From Halomonas alkalisoli (GTDB lineage Bacteria > Pseudomonadota > Gammaproteobacteria > Pseudomonadales > Halomonadaceae): a stretch of 43,715 nucleotides of DNA. Below are positions 15,855 through 24,940 of this stretch, one piece after another. The notes beneath the pieces were generated by a model, which was given only the letters and a program-made list of their open reading frames with translations, was not told the DNA's origin and did no database searches. The stretch spans positions 1 through 43,715 of the forward strand of contig NZ_JAKCMI010000031.1 of NCBI RefSeq assembly GCF_021412585.1, written 5' to 3'. Position 1 is the first letter of the stretch, and every line of letters starts with the position of its first letter. The translations under genes were made by a program, and so were the position numbers.

Positions 15855-16760
15855 CTACGCCCAGCGCGGGTCGGCGGTGAACGCCACGGTGAACCAGCGC
15901 CGCTCGGGGGGAATGCTGAGCCCGGCGGCGATCTGTTCGCGAATGTCGTCGAGCATGGCAACGCCGCGGTCGCTGGCGAAATCGGGAGCGGTGACGATAT
16001 GGATCTCGATGTAGTGGCCGCGGCCGGCCTTGGCCACATGGCTGAAATACTGCAGTAGGCCCTCGCGCTGCATGACCGGCTCCATGGCCGCGTGCACTTC
16101 ACGATCGATATGGCTGGGGGCGATCAGGAAGATCTCCTTGAAGGCGCGACGCACGATGCCGATGGGCACCGGTATGAAGCAGACGGTGAGTACCATCAGC
16201 AGCATCGAGTCCACGTAGGGCGTGAGGTGGGCGTACGCCGTTCGCTCTAGCCCCAGCGCGATGGTGAAGGCCACCAGCAGCGAGGTGGTGATCAGTGCCG
16301 CCATCAGCCAACCCTGCATGTCGATTCTCACGAACTCCGAATCCGCACGGCGGTTGATGCGTCGCTGATAGCCGTACATCACGAAACAGGCGATGGCCAC
16401 CACCACGGCATAGACGATGGCGACGTCGAAGGCGAGTTCGCGGCCTCCCTCCATTACGCCCTGAGCGGCGTTGAGAAAGGCATAGAAGCACAGCAGCATC
16501 AGGATGCTGCCGTTGAGTGCGGCGACCAGCGGCTCCAGGTGCCAGTAGCCGTGCTGGAAGCGCTGGCTGGCCTCGCGCATGGCCAGTCGGGCGACCACCA
16601 GGGCCAGTGCCGACATCGCCGCATCGATAGTCGAGAAGACGCCATCAAACAGGATCGACTGCGACCCGGCCAGCAGGCCGAAGGTCACCCCCATGGCTGA
16701 AACCAGCAGGGTCATGAAAATGGAAATCTTGAGCGCGCGTTGCTCGAGGGAGGCTTGCAT
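15855..16760 (-). CDS. Cation diffusion facilitator (CDF) family transporter
   Basis: A 301-residue inner-membrane protein with about six membrane segments in the first two thirds. The metal-site region of the second segment has SQSILFDGVFSTIDAAMSALAL (about residues 32-53), with the two acidic residues spaced as in CDF proteins. A cytosolic C-terminal domain follows (HVAKAGRGHYIEIHIVTAPD), as in CDF dimers. Such proteins expel divalent metals using the proton gradient; the metal is not clear. ATG 16760 starts at MQASLEQRALKIS, directly before the first membrane segment. The frame runs to 16865 but without membrane or domain content, and no strong ribosome site is seen. Confidence 0.85.
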   Translation of the reverse strand: MQASLEQRALKISIFMTLLVSAMGVTFGLLAGSQSILFDGVFSTIDAAMSALALVVARLAMREASQRFQHGYWHLEPLVAALNGSILMLLCFYAFLNAAQGVMEGGRELAFDVAIVYAVVVAIACFVMYGYQRRINRRADSEFVRIDMQGWLMAALITTSLLVAFTIALGLERTAYAHLTPYVDSMLLMVLTVCFIPVPIGIVRRAFKEIFLIAPSHIDREVHAAMEPVMQREGLLQYFSHVAKAGRGHYIEIHIVTAPDFASDRGVAMLDDIREQIAAGLSIPPERRWFTVAFTADPRWA

Positions 16761-16908
16761 GATGGTTCTCTGATACGGAAAACCGTCCATTCTAACGCAG
16801 GATGGCAAGGCGGTCTCTGTGGGTACGGAGGTAAACATCACCCAGGAGGGGGTGCCCGATATCATCCCGGCGATGATACAAAACGGCGCCTCGCGTGTTC
16901 TCGCCCCC

Positions 16909-16935
16909 TCAATTATTTGCCATCCGTGCCGATAG
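16909..16935 (+). promoter_or_regulatory. Sigma-28 (FliA) type promoter for the chemoreceptor gene
   Basis: TCAATTAT (16909-16916), exactly 11 bases, then GCCGATAG (16928-16935). The consensus is TAAAGTTT-N11-GCCGATAA: 5 of 8 and 7 of 8 positions match, with perfect spacing. It lies 50 bases before the chemoreceptor ATG, where flagellar-class promoters are expected. Confidence 0.65.
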
Positions 16936-16985
16936 AAAAGTAACAGGCGTCCTGGCGGGGCGCTGCTAGCGCATGGGGGCAGTCA

Positions 16986-18701
16986 ATGAAACATCTATCC
17001 ATCAAGTGGAGCCTGACGGCAGCACTGGCGGCACTGGTACTGATGATCGGCCTGATCAGCGGCCTGGGGTTCTACTCCAACGCCACGAGCGAAGCGGCGC
17101 TGCATGACCTGGCGGAGACCAACGTCAAGCTCTCGAACCTGGCCAACCGCACCCAGGTGAACGTGCTGCGAGCGCAGACCTTTCTTGATCGCTTTGCCAG
17201 CCACAGCGCCCAGGGCAACCCCGACAAGGGGCGTGAAAACCAGGAGATGGCGGTGGTAGCCGTGGGAGATGCACAGCAGCGCTTTGCCGAGTTCCAGCAG
17301 GTGCCGATCCACGCGGCAGATCCCCGGGCACCCTATGTCGAGGCCATCACCGAAGCCTACGAAGCGTTCGTCACCGAAGGTCTGGTCCCCTTGCTGGACG
17401 CCGCACCCTTCCTGGTGCAGCGTCGGCAGGACGACCTGGCCGAACTGGGGGCGGAGCTCGATGCCGCCATGGAACGCTTCATCGCCTACAGCGAGCAGCG
17501 TGGCGATGCCGCCATCGCCCGTGTCGAAAGACTGGACCAGAGCGTGATGATGATTGCCATTGGCCTGCTGGTGCTGGCACTCGGCGCGGCGATCCTCATT
17601 CGTTTCGCGATGATGCGTGTGGTGGTGACGCCACTGCGGAAAGCCATCGACCACTTCGAACGGATTGCCGACGGCGATCTGACCGCGCGTATCGAGGATC
17701 GCGGCCGCAATGAAATCGGTCAGCTCTACAGTGCCCTGGGGCGCATGCAGGAGAAGCTCAAGACGCTGGTGTTCTCTCTGCGCAGCAGCAGCGACAGCGT
17801 GTTCATCGGCGCAGGCGAAATCGCCTCGGGCAGCCAGGATCTCTCGTCGCGGACCGAAGAGCAGGCCGCGGCGCTGCAGGAAACCGCCTCCAGCATGGAG
17901 GAGATGGCCGCCACCGTCAGCAAGAACACCGAGACCTCCCTCGAGGCCGACCGACTTTCCGCCACGGCCTCCAAGACGGCCGAGGCCGGGGGCCAGGAGG
18001 TGGAGCGCACCGTGACACTGATGCGCGAGATCGCCGAGAGTGCGCGGCGCATCGACGACATCATCGGGGTCATCGATTCCATCGCCTTCCAGACCAACAT
18101 CCTGGCACTCAACGCCTCGGTCGAGGCGGCCCGGGCAGGAGAGCAGGGCCGCGGCTTCGCCGTGGTGGCCAGCGAAGTTCGCTCGCTGGCCAGCCGCAGT
18201 GCGGAATCGGCCAAGGAGATCCGCGCCTTGATCGAGGAGACCACGACGCGGATCGCCAGCGGCGCCGAGCAGGCCGAGCGCAGTGGCCAGACGATCAACG
18301 AGACCGTTGACTCCATACGCCAGGTCACCACCTTGATGGGCGAAATCTCCACCGCCACGCAGGAACAGAACAGCGGCATCGAACAGATCAATAGCGCACT
18401 GACCGAGATGGACTCGGTGACTCAGCAGAATGCCTCCCTGGTGCAGCAGACCAGTGCCGCCGCCGCCTCTCTTGAAGAGCAGGCCAAGAGGCTGACCGGC
18501 CTGATTGCCACCTTCCGCGTTGACGAGAAAGCCGCTCCAACAGCGGCGCGGTTCGCACACCAGGCCAACGCCCTGGGGGAACAGCAAGGCGGCAAGGCGA
18601 AGGAAAAACCTGGCCAACCTCAGCTCGCTCGGCTGGCTGACCCCAAGCCGTCGGGTTCCCGCCAGCAATCAACGGTGGAAGAGGAATGGAGCGAGTTCTG
18701 A
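16986..18701 (+). CDS. Methyl-accepting chemotaxis protein
   Basis: A 571-residue transmembrane receptor. The order is: membrane segment about 9-31; a helical periplasmic sensor of about 155 residues (four-helix-bundle type, no Cache features); membrane segment about 187-211; HAMP domain about 212-265 ([22 protein letters not shown]); then the long signalling coiled coil. Its tip has [40 protein letters not shown], which contacts CheA and CheW. Glutamine/glutamate-rich methylation stretches flank it. The extreme C-terminus is EEWSEF, preceded by a flexible linker, a good match to the xWxxF tether that binds CheR/CheB. Preceded by a sigma-28-type promoter. The ligand is unknown. Confidence 0.96.
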   Translation: MKHLSIKWSLTAALAALVLMIGLISGLGFYSNATSEAALHDLAETNVKLSNLANRTQVNVLRAQTFLDRFASHSAQGNPDKGRENQEMAVVAVGDAQQRFAEFQQVPIHAADPRAPYVEAITEAYEAFVTEGLVPLLDAAPFLVQRRQDDLAELGAELDAAMERFIAYSEQRGDAAIARVERLDQSVMMIAIGLLVLALGAAILIRFAMMRVVVTPLRKAIDHFERIADGDLTARIEDRGRNEIGQLYSALGRMQEKLKTLVFSLRSSSDSVFIGAGEIASGSQDLSSRTEEQAAALQETASSMEEMAATVSKNTETSLEADRLSATASKTAEAGGQEVERTVTLMREIAESARRIDDIIGVIDSIAFQTNILALNASVEAARAGEQGRGFAVVASEVRSLASRSAESAKEIRALIEETTTRIASGAEQAERSGQTINETVDSIRQVTTLMGEISTATQEQNSGIEQINSALTEMDSVTQQNASLVQQTSAAAASLEEQAKRLTGLIATFRVDEKAAPTAARFAHQANALGEQQGGKAKEKPGQPQLARLADPKPSGSRQQSTVEEEWSEF

Positions 18702-18802
18702 CGCTCTCCACAACCCCCGGAAAGCCGACGCCAACACTGACTGCTAGACTAGGGGGCACCGGCATTAAAGGCACAGGGTGAAGGCCCCCGGGGTGGAGCG
18801 AG

Positions 18803-19606
18803 ATGAGCGACTCGATTGATTACGAGACCATAACCGCGGTACAGCAGGGCACGTGGGCGACTGGCGATTTTCACCAGATCGCCCGACAGAACGTCTGCAT
18901 GGCCGAAGCCCTTTGCGACGTCGTGGACCCTCACCCTGGCGAACGGGTGCTGGACATCGCTTGCGGTAGCGGCACGGCGGCGCTGGTGGCCGCGCGGCGA
19001 TACTGCGAGGTGACCGGGATCGACTACGTACCTGAGTTGATCGAACGCGCCAGACAGCGTGCCAAGGCCGACGATCTCGAGGTCGAGTTCGACGTGGGGG
19101 ATGCACAGGCCCTGCCGTACCCCGATGATAGCTTCGACGTGGTGCTTTCGATCTACGGCGTGCAGTTCGCACCCGACCAGGAGAGGGCGGCACAGGAGAT
19201 GCTGCGCGTGTTGCGGCCGGGCGGCAGGATCGGTCTGGCGACGCCCATCCCAGAAGGCTGGAGCGGCGATTTTTTTGCCACCAACGCCAAGCACATGCCA
19301 CCGCCCCCGGGGCTCAATCCGCCGTTGCGCTGGGGGACCGATAATGGGCTGGAGGAATTGCTCGGGCAAGACACGCGCTCAATCCAGAGTGAGAAGCGTA
19401 CAGCCTGGCAGTACTACCGCTCCGTGGACCATGCCGTGGGCCTGTTCCTGGCCTATTTCGGCCCGGCTATTCGTGCTTCCGAGAAGAGCGACAAGGAGGC
19501 CCTGCGGCAGGACCTGAACCAGGTATTCGAGCGCTACAACCGCGCTTCCGACGGCACGGCCATTGTCGAGAATACCTACTACCTGACCGTTGGCGTGCGC
19601 GCCTGA
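18803..19606 (+). CDS. Class I SAM-dependent methyltransferase
   Basis: A 267-residue cytoplasmic Rossmann methyltransferase (Methyltransf_11/25 type). Motif I is VLDIACGSGTAALVAA (about residues 49-64), with the acidic end of strand 2 in VTGIDYVPELIERAR, motif II/III DAQALPYPDDSFDVVLSIYGVQFAP, and post-motif LRVLRPGGRIGLATP. The substrate is not evident; relatives include small-molecule and quinone-pathway methyltransferases. It stands alone between the chemoreceptor and a convergent diguanylate cyclase. Confidence 0.88.
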   Translation: MSDSIDYETITAVQQGTWATGDFHQIARQNVCMAEALCDVVDPHPGERVLDIACGSGTAALVAARRYCEVTGIDYVPELIERARQRAKADDLEVEFDVGDAQALPYPDDSFDVVLSIYGVQFAPDQERAAQEMLRVLRPGGRIGLATPIPEGWSGDFFATNAKHMPPPPGLNPPLRWGTDNGLEELLGQDTRSIQSEKRTAWQYYRSVDHAVGLFLAYFGPAIRASEKSDKEALRQDLNQVFERYNRASDGTAIVENTYYLTVGVRA

Positions 19607-19749
19607 GGGCTGCGCGGCTTCTGCAATTTCCAGAGCTTTCGGCATTGCCGGCTCACGCACGCCAAACCCACATATCACGCGTTTGAAGAGTCTTGCGGCG
19701 AATGCCTGGGCGCTGATCGTCTAGGTAAAAGGTACCCGACGCCATCGTC

Positions 19750-21279
19750 TCAGCCAGGAACCCTGCTCTTGCGGCGCTGAGTCTTGTCGTCGTACATGCG
19801 GTTATCCGCCAGGGTCAGCACCTCCTGGGCGGGCGTTTCGCTCGAGCTGGCGCATCCCAGGCTCAAGCGAAGCGTCACCTCCACTCGCTCGCCGTGGGCG
19901 GAAGTGAGAGCGCAGCGCTGTCCTTCCAGATGTGTCCTTATCAGTTCGGCCATGCGTGTCGGTGCCGACAGGTCGGCGGAAGGAAAGAGAATGACGAATT
20001 CGTCACCGCCATAGCGCGCAAGGATGTCGTCTTCCCGGCACTGCATCATCAGGCGCTCGGCGACCGTGAAGATGAGCTGGTCGCCCACCACGTGCCCGTG
20101 CCGGTCGTTCACTTCCTTGAGTCCGTCGACATCCATCATCAGCACGGCAAAATCCAGGCCCGGTGGCTGTGCCTTGCCCTGGATACTTTGCTGCAGTGCC
20201 GACTCGAAGAAGCCGCGGTTGTAAAGCCCGGTCAGCCCGTCTCGCTCCGCCGTTTTCTGCAGTGCCAGGTGAAGCAGCTTGTTTTCAGTGGCAGCCGCCA
20301 GCTGGTCGACGAACAGGGTCAGCATTCGTTCCAGGGCACCGTCCAGCTTGGGCGCACGTACCACCAGCCAGCCGTCGTAAAGGCTGAGGCGCCCCGCCAT
20401 GGAAGTGGCGTACAACTGCTCCACATCGGATGTTTCGCTGAGCCTGATGGCGCCTTCATGATGCTCATGCACCGCGCCCAGCAGGCTGCCCAAGCGGCGT
20501 TCATCCTCGGGTCCAAGACGAAGCCCGGCAACCGCCGCATAGCGTGTCACCTCGGGGCGCTGCCGCTCCTGGAGGAATACGGCAAAGCCATATTCCGGGA
20601 AATCGGCATGCAGATGCTTCAAGGAGTCATCCAGCAGGGTATTGATGTTGGAGGCGCGGTTGGCGACGACACCGAGGTCGAGCAGGGCGTGAAAGACCCG
20701 GTTCTTGTATTTGATTTCAATGATGCTGCGTCCGATCTTGCGGTTCTGGCCATACATCACGTGGGCAATCGCGAGGAAGTAGACCACGGCACCGGCAACC
20801 TGGTAGATGTCCAGTCCGATGCTGACATACGGCCGAAAATGAAATCCCGTCAAAGCACCCCAGCCCAGGGCGCCGGCGGTGAACAGGGCAGCCGAGATGG
20901 CCATCCGGCGTGGGCCGCCAACGACCATGTTATTCATGAAGCAGGCAAGGGCGATGAACAGCGTGGCCCAGAGGTAATAATCCAGCACGCCGCACCAGAC
21001 GCCAAACAGCAGGCTGTCGAAATAGAGGTTCCTGAACTCGGCGCGCTTCGAGTCCTGCGCCAAAGAAGCATGGCCGTACGCCACCGCCGGCCACAAGAGC
21101 AGGATCAGGCCCGGCAGCATCAGCGACCAGCCGCTGCCCTCAGCTAGAGCGATCCATACAGTGAGCCCGAAGGTATGACAGAAGGCGAAGGTGCGCGGGG
21201 CCAGCGTCGCCAGGGCGAGACGGTGAGGGCGCTTCAGGGAAGGCTGCGCCCGAGGTGGAGGTGACTTGGTCTCTAGCAT
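19750..21279 (-). CDS. Membrane-bound diguanylate cyclase (GGDEF)
   Basis: A 509-residue protein. The N-terminal about 185 residues hold six or so membrane segments and open with RLALATLAPRTFAFCHTFGL, resembling MASE2-type sensor modules. A central GAF-like region of about 140 residues follows. The C-terminal GGDEF domain (about 340-500) has DGLTGLYNRGFFE, MMDVDGLKEVNDRHGHVVGD and the intact active site ARYGGDEFVIL. The product-inhibition site RxxD (REDD) lies 5 residues before GGDEF. It should make cyclic di-GMP from two GTP at the inner membrane in response to an unknown signal. Located near a chemoreceptor but not in its operon. Confidence 0.92.
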   Translation of the reverse strand: MLETKSPPPRAQPSLKRPHRLALATLAPRTFAFCHTFGLTVWIALAEGSGWSLMLPGLILLLWPAVAYGHASLAQDSKRAEFRNLYFDSLLFGVWCGVLDYYLWATLFIALACFMNNMVVGGPRRMAISAALFTAGALGWGALTGFHFRPYVSIGLDIYQVAGAVVYFLAIAHVMYGQNRKIGRSIIEIKYKNRVFHALLDLGVVANRASNINTLLDDSLKHLHADFPEYGFAVFLQERQRPEVTRYAAVAGLRLGPEDERRLGSLLGAVHEHHEGAIRLSETSDVEQLYATSMAGRLSLYDGWLVVRAPKLDGALERMLTLFVDQLAAATENKLLHLALQKTAERDGLTGLYNRGFFESALQQSIQGKAQPPGLDFAVLMMDVDGLKEVNDRHGHVVGDQLIFTVAERLMMQCREDDILARYGGDEFVILFPSADLSAPTRMAELIRTHLEGQRCALTSAHGERVEVTLRLSLGCASSSETPAQEVLTLADNRMYDDKTQRRKSRVPG

Positions 21280-21505
21280 GCCTGCCAGAATCTCCTGTCT
21301 ATGCCTATGCAGGCAAGGCTACGTTGGTTCTCGGTCATTAGTCGGGTCAGCTTACGCGTTTCGCCTATCGAGGAAAAATACACTCCCTTGCCTTGGCGTA
21401 GCAGTGAGCCATTGCCATGTAAAATCAGGCTGATGCTGCCATCATTACACCAAGCCTAGTCCATCTGCTGATCGCAGCGACTGCCTTTCTCGGAGCGAAT
21501 CGACC

Positions 21506-22357
21506 ATGACGTCTCATACCAAGCCCCTGTTCTGGCGCGATGCGCGCATGCCCCACGTGGAGCTGCGCAAGGTCGATGACGGGCGCAAGGTCTGCTACGC
21601 ACCGCACAGTCACGTTCATTGGTCGCTGGGCGCCATAACCGTGGGGGAGAGCACCTTTCGCTATCGGGAGGAGCGCTATCACGTGAGTGCCGGCACCCTG
21701 GTGATGATGAACCCCAACTGGGTGCATGCCTGCAGCGCCATCGATGACCGGCCCTGGGGCTACCTGATGCTGTACGTGGATACCGCTTGGCTGAGCGATC
21801 TGCGCCATCAGGCGGGGCTATTGGAGGCACGGCGCTGGCAGGATATTGCCACCGCCGTAATTCGCGAGCACCAGTGGTATGCCGGCTACTGTCAAATGGC
21901 GGCTTGCCTGCTGGACCCGAACCGCGACCTGCTCGACAAGCAGACGGTCGTGGTCGAATACCTCTCCGCCTTGATGCACGAACTTGACGGCCAGCCCACT
22001 CAGACGGCTGCCCAGGCGCCGGCCACTCTCAGGACGTTGGCAACCTACCTGGACGAGCACGCGGCCGAGGAAATATCGCTGGACGATCTGTGCGAGCGTA
22101 GCGGTTACAGCGCCGGCCATCTGATTCGCGCCTTCAAGCAGCACTTCGGCTTCACGCCCCATGCCTATCTGATCAATCGCCGTATCCAACTGGGCCAGCG
22201 CGAACTGAAGAGCGGTACACCGATTGCCGAAGCGGCCCTGAACGCCGGCTTCTCCGACCAACCGCACTTCCAGCGCACCTTCAAGCGTCTGGTGGCCGCC
22301 ACGCCCAACCAGTACCGGCAACCCTCACTCGAAAAGCAGCTCTCACTCGAAAAGTAG
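21506..22357 (+). CDS. AraC family transcriptional regulator
   Basis: A 283-residue regulator. An N-terminal AraC-type cupin (APHSHVHWSLGAITVGESTFRYREERYHVSAGTLVMMNPNWVHACSA, about residues 32-78) should bind a small effector. The C-terminal double helix-turn-helix (about 175-275) has LDDLCERSGYSAGHLIRAFKQHFGFTPHAYLINRRI and IAEAALNAGFSDQPHFQRTFKRLVAATPNQYR. The last codons repeat: PSLEKQLSLEK, from the DNA repeat CTCACTCGAAAAG at 22325 and 22343. Its 3' end overlaps the convergent LysE-type exporter by 15 bases; regulators of this kind often control a neighbouring LysE exporter. Confidence 0.92.
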   Translation: MTSHTKPLFWRDARMPHVELRKVDDGRKVCYAPHSHVHWSLGAITVGESTFRYREERYHVSAGTLVMMNPNWVHACSAIDDRPWGYLMLYVDTAWLSDLRHQAGLLEARRWQDIATAVIREHQWYAGYCQMAACLLDPNRDLLDKQTVVVEYLSALMHELDGQPTQTAAQAPATLRTLATYLDEHAAEEISLDDLCERSGYSAGHLIRAFKQHFGFTPHAYLINRRIQLGQRELKSGTPIAEAALNAGFSDQPHFQRTFKRLVAATPNQYRQPSLEKQLSLEK

Positions 22358-22933
22358 GAACAGGCAACTGCCGGCCAGCAGCATCGCCAGCGTGCGGTTC
22401 ACCGCCACCAGCACGGCCGGCCGGTGAACGTGGCGGCGCAGGAAGGCCCCGGCATAGACCCAACTGCCCAGCGATAGCCAGCAGATCGGCAAGTAGAGCG
22501 CGGCGAAGAGCATCACCTGGTGAAGGTCGCCGCTGGTATAGGCGCCGATGCCCGACGCGGATGCCAGCCACGCCTTGGGGTTGAGCCATTGCATCAGCGC
22601 TCCTGCCATGAAGCCCGGCGCCCGGTGGGCATCCCCATCCGGCAGGCGGCCATCGTCACGAAACAGCCGCCAGCTCAGGTAGAGTAGAAACCCCACACCG
22701 GCCCAGCGTAGCGCCTCGGTCAAGCCCGGCACCACCGCCAGCAGCGAATAGAGCCCCAGCCCCACGGCGATGAACAGCACGATAAACCCCAGCGTCGCCC
22801 CGGTCACGAACACCAGGCCCTGAGAGAGGGGGTAGCGCGTGCCGCTGCTCAGGCATACCAGATTCACCGGCCCCGGTGAAATGGACGCCGCAAGGGCAAA
22901 CGCCGACATCGGCAGAATCATGGCTAGGCTCAT
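22343..22933 (-). CDS. LysE/RhtB family exporter
   Basis: A 196-residue inner-membrane protein with about six hydrophobic segments. The family signature is ALAASISPGPVNLVCLSSGTRY near the N-terminus, and LMQWLNPKAWLASASGIGAY lies in the centre. It probably exports an amino acid or related metabolite. ATG 22933 is chosen because AGGAG lies 7 bases upstream; an ATG two codons earlier sits too close to that site. Convergent overlap of 15 bases with the AraC gene means both stop regions encode protein on both strands. Confidence 0.9.
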   Translation of the reverse strand: MSLAMILPMSAFALAASISPGPVNLVCLSSGTRYPLSQGLVFVTGATLGFIVLFIAVGLGLYSLLAVVPGLTEALRWAGVGFLLYLSWRLFRDDGRLPDGDAHRAPGFMAGALMQWLNPKAWLASASGIGAYTSGDLHQVMLFAALYLPICWLSLGSWVYAGAFLRRHVHRPAVLVAVNRTLAMLLAGSCLFLLFE

Positions 22934-23091
22934 CGTCATTCTCCTGGCTGGCAATGGCCGAAGTGTGCCGCGGAGACATGGAGGCGGTATTGAATGAAAT
23001 TGATGTGGCGTGTGCGTAGCAGTTGTCGGTACCGTGGCCGGGCTTGTCGAATTGGGGTATCGTTGCGAAATTTAGCGGGTAGTGCCGATAG

Positions 23092-23406
23092 ATGACTGTA
23101 TTTTTTAAAGAAACATCCGCACCAGAGGTCAGTTGCTCAAATTGTCAGGCTTGCTGCTGTCGGTTGGAAGTCATGATAATTACAGATACGGGGGTGCCCG
23201 AAAAGCATATTGCCTACGATGAGTGGGGCGGTGAAACCATGCGACGCCTGGAGGATGGCTGGTGCTCGGCCCTGGATCGCGAGACCTTCATGTGCACGAT
23301 TTACGAACAACGTCCCTGGATTTGCCGAGAGTTCGAAGTGGGCTCGTATGAGTGTCTTGTAGAAAGACAAGAACTGGATAAATACCAGAACAACTCTCTC
23401 GGGTGA
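23092..23406 (+). CDS. YkgJ-family cysteine cluster protein
   Basis: A 104-residue protein with the zinc/iron-chelating cluster CSNCQACCCRLEV near residues 15-27, a further Cys in GWCSALD, then MCTIYEQRPWICREFEVGSYEC. The CxxCxxCC plus later CxxY..RPxxCR pattern is typical of the YkgJ (CxxCxxCC) family. Metal binding is expected but the role is unknown. The gene is AT-richer than its neighbours and stands alone between two genes on the other strand, consistent with accessory DNA. A strong hairpin follows it. Confidence 0.88.
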   Translation: MTVFFKETSAPEVSCSNCQACCCRLEVMIITDTGVPEKHIAYDEWGGETMRRLEDGWCSALDRETFMCTIYEQRPWICREFEVGSYECLVERQELDKYQNNSLG

Positions 23407-23413
23407 GACTCTC

Positions 23414-23440
23414 ACTACCGGCCTGCTGGAGGCCGGTAGT
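23414..23440. terminator. Hairpin between convergent genes
   Basis: ACTACCGGCCT, a 5-base loop, then AGGCCGGTAGT: a perfect 11-base-pair stem located 7 bases after the YkgJ-type stop and 25 bases before the end of the convergent DJ-1/PfpI gene. The T-run is weak (CCTTTAG), so efficiency is uncertain. Confidence 0.65.
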
Positions 23441-23465
23441 CCTTTAGTTCGTAGATCGCTGACAC

Positions 23466-24152
23466 CTACTGGCCGAGTGCCTCCAGCAGTACCTTTGCGA
23501 CCGGCTCGGAGGAGGGTGGGTTCTGGCCGGTGATCAACTGGCCGTCTCGACGGGTGTACGGAGTGAAGACGTCGGCCTTAGAGTAGTGGGCTCCACCTTC
23601 CTTGAGCGCGTTCTCCACCAGATGCGGCACGACCTCTGTGAGGCCCACTGCGTCCTCTTCTTCGTTGGTGAAGCCGGTGACCTGGCGGCCGCGAATGATC
23701 GGTTGCCCCTCGGTGTCGCGGGCATGGATGAGCACGATAGGGGCGTGGCAAACGGCAGCCACCGGCTTCTTCTGCGCCCAGAAGGTTTCGATCAGGCGGA
23801 TGGAGTCCGCATCGTCAACCAGATCCCATAGCGGGCCATGGCCGCCGGGGTAGAAGATGGCGTCGAAATCATCGGCACTGACCTCGCTCAAGCGGTGGGT
23901 GTTGGCCAGTGCTTGCTGCGCCTTTGTATCCTTCTTGAAACGAAGGGTTGCGTCGGTCTGGCTCTCCTCGGCATCGCTCTTGGGGTCCAGCGGCGGTTGG
24001 CCGCCCTTGGGGGAGGCAAGCACCACCTCGGCGCCGGCGTCCAGACAGGCATAGTAGGGTGCCGCCAGCTCTTCCAGCCAGAAGCCGGTGGGCTCGCCGG
24101 TATCGCCGAGGCGGTCGTGGGAGGTAAGGACCATTAGAATACGTTGGCTCAT
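23466..24152 (-). CDS. DJ-1/PfpI type 1 glutamine amidotransferase-like protein
   Basis: A 228-residue protein with the DJ-1/PfpI fold. The nucleophile elbow is AAVCHAPIVL, with the catalytic cysteine preceded by the KKPVAAVCHA stretch, an acidic partner region in GHGPLWDL, and PKGGQPPLDPKS near the N-terminus as in Hsp31-type members. Relatives act as chaperones, glyoxalase III or deglycases; which applies is not clear. ATG 24152 follows AGGAG by 7 bases and gives MSQRILMVLTSHDRLG, the usual start; the open frame to 24203 is ignored. Confidence 0.9.
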   Translation of the reverse strand: MSQRILMVLTSHDRLGDTGEPTGFWLEELAAPYYACLDAGAEVVLASPKGGQPPLDPKSDAEESQTDATLRFKKDTKAQQALANTHRLSEVSADDFDAIFYPGGHGPLWDLVDDADSIRLIETFWAQKKPVAAVCHAPIVLIHARDTEGQPIIRGRQVTGFTNEEEDAVGLTEVVPHLVENALKEGGAHYSKADVFTPYTRRDGQLITGQNPPSSEPVAKVLLEALGQ

Positions 24153-24474
24153 GGAGCTCTCCTGTGTCGCTGCCTGTGGCAGGGAGTGAATGGCGTTGGT
24201 CATCAGCCTAGTGGAGCGACTAGTATTTGAGAACCAGTGATTCTCGATACGTTCTTGTCATCTGCTCTATGAGAAGCGTAGCGCCTCGGCGGCGGTAAGC
24301 ACGGTGCAGAACCCGCCCATCGCAACCACAGGGAATGCCGGCACAGCTCGCCGACGGCAAGAGCAAGGTGCTCGCTGGACAAGGCGCAGGATGACTGACA
24401 CGGGTTGCAAGCGGCGCTGTTGCAAGCTGAGTATGGCTTTCGTGACAGAGTGGTTAGGCAGCCGGAGACAGACT
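24153..24474. other. 322-base intergenic stretch
   Basis: It lies between two divergent genes. The frame of the DUF1801 gene is open from 24304, but the residues it would add are Arg-rich and not conserved in style. No convincing promoter, repeat or RNA gene was recognised. Confidence 0.4.
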
Positions 24475-24867
24475 ATGAATCCCGAGACGCTGAAGTACAA
24501 TGCGCAGCAAGAGCATCGTCACAAGGAAGTTTGCGATATGCTTGCCCAGGAAATCGACCGATGCCTGCCTGACGCTGAAAACAAGATATGGCATGCCCAT
24601 CCAGTCTGGTTTTTGGAAGGCAACCCCACGGTCGGATATAGCAAGCAAAAACCAGGCATACGATTGATGTTCTGGAGTGGGGCAGATTTTGAGGAGCCCG
24701 GGCTGAATGTAGTAGGAAAGAAATTCAAGGATGCATCCGTTTTCTATAATGACGTCTCAGAGATCAACAAGGCTGAGCTGCAGCGGTGGCTGGAAAAGGC
24801 AAAGGAAATTCAGTGGGACTACAAGAATATAACTCGGCGTAAAGGCCGGTTGGAGAGGCTGAGATAA
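24475..24867 (+). CDS. DUF1801 (YdhG-like) domain protein
   Basis: A 130-residue small cytoplasmic protein. The core IWHAHPVWFLEGNPTVGYSKQKPGIRLMFWSG (about residues 38-70) matches the DUF1801 family, whose function is unknown. It ends with a basic tail (NITRRKGRLERLR). ATG 24475 is preferred because it begins at the domain, with GGAG about 9 bases upstream. Base composition is AT-richer than the chromosomal average here, as for the acetyltransferase gene that follows 73 bases later. Confidence 0.8.
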   Translation: MNPETLKYNAQQEHRHKEVCDMLAQEIDRCLPDAENKIWHAHPVWFLEGNPTVGYSKQKPGIRLMFWSGADFEEPGLNVVGKKFKDASVFYNDVSEINKAELQRWLEKAKEIQWDYKNITRRKGRLERLR

Positions 24868-24940
24868 GCCGATGGCTCGTCCGCGGAAGCCGGATTGATG
24901 ATATGGCATGCTATAGGATGAAGTAGGGAGGAAGTGAAAG

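Noticed and set aside
16995..18668. 557-codon open frame on the minus strand
   Set aside because: Antisense of the chemoreceptor; no recognisable domain.
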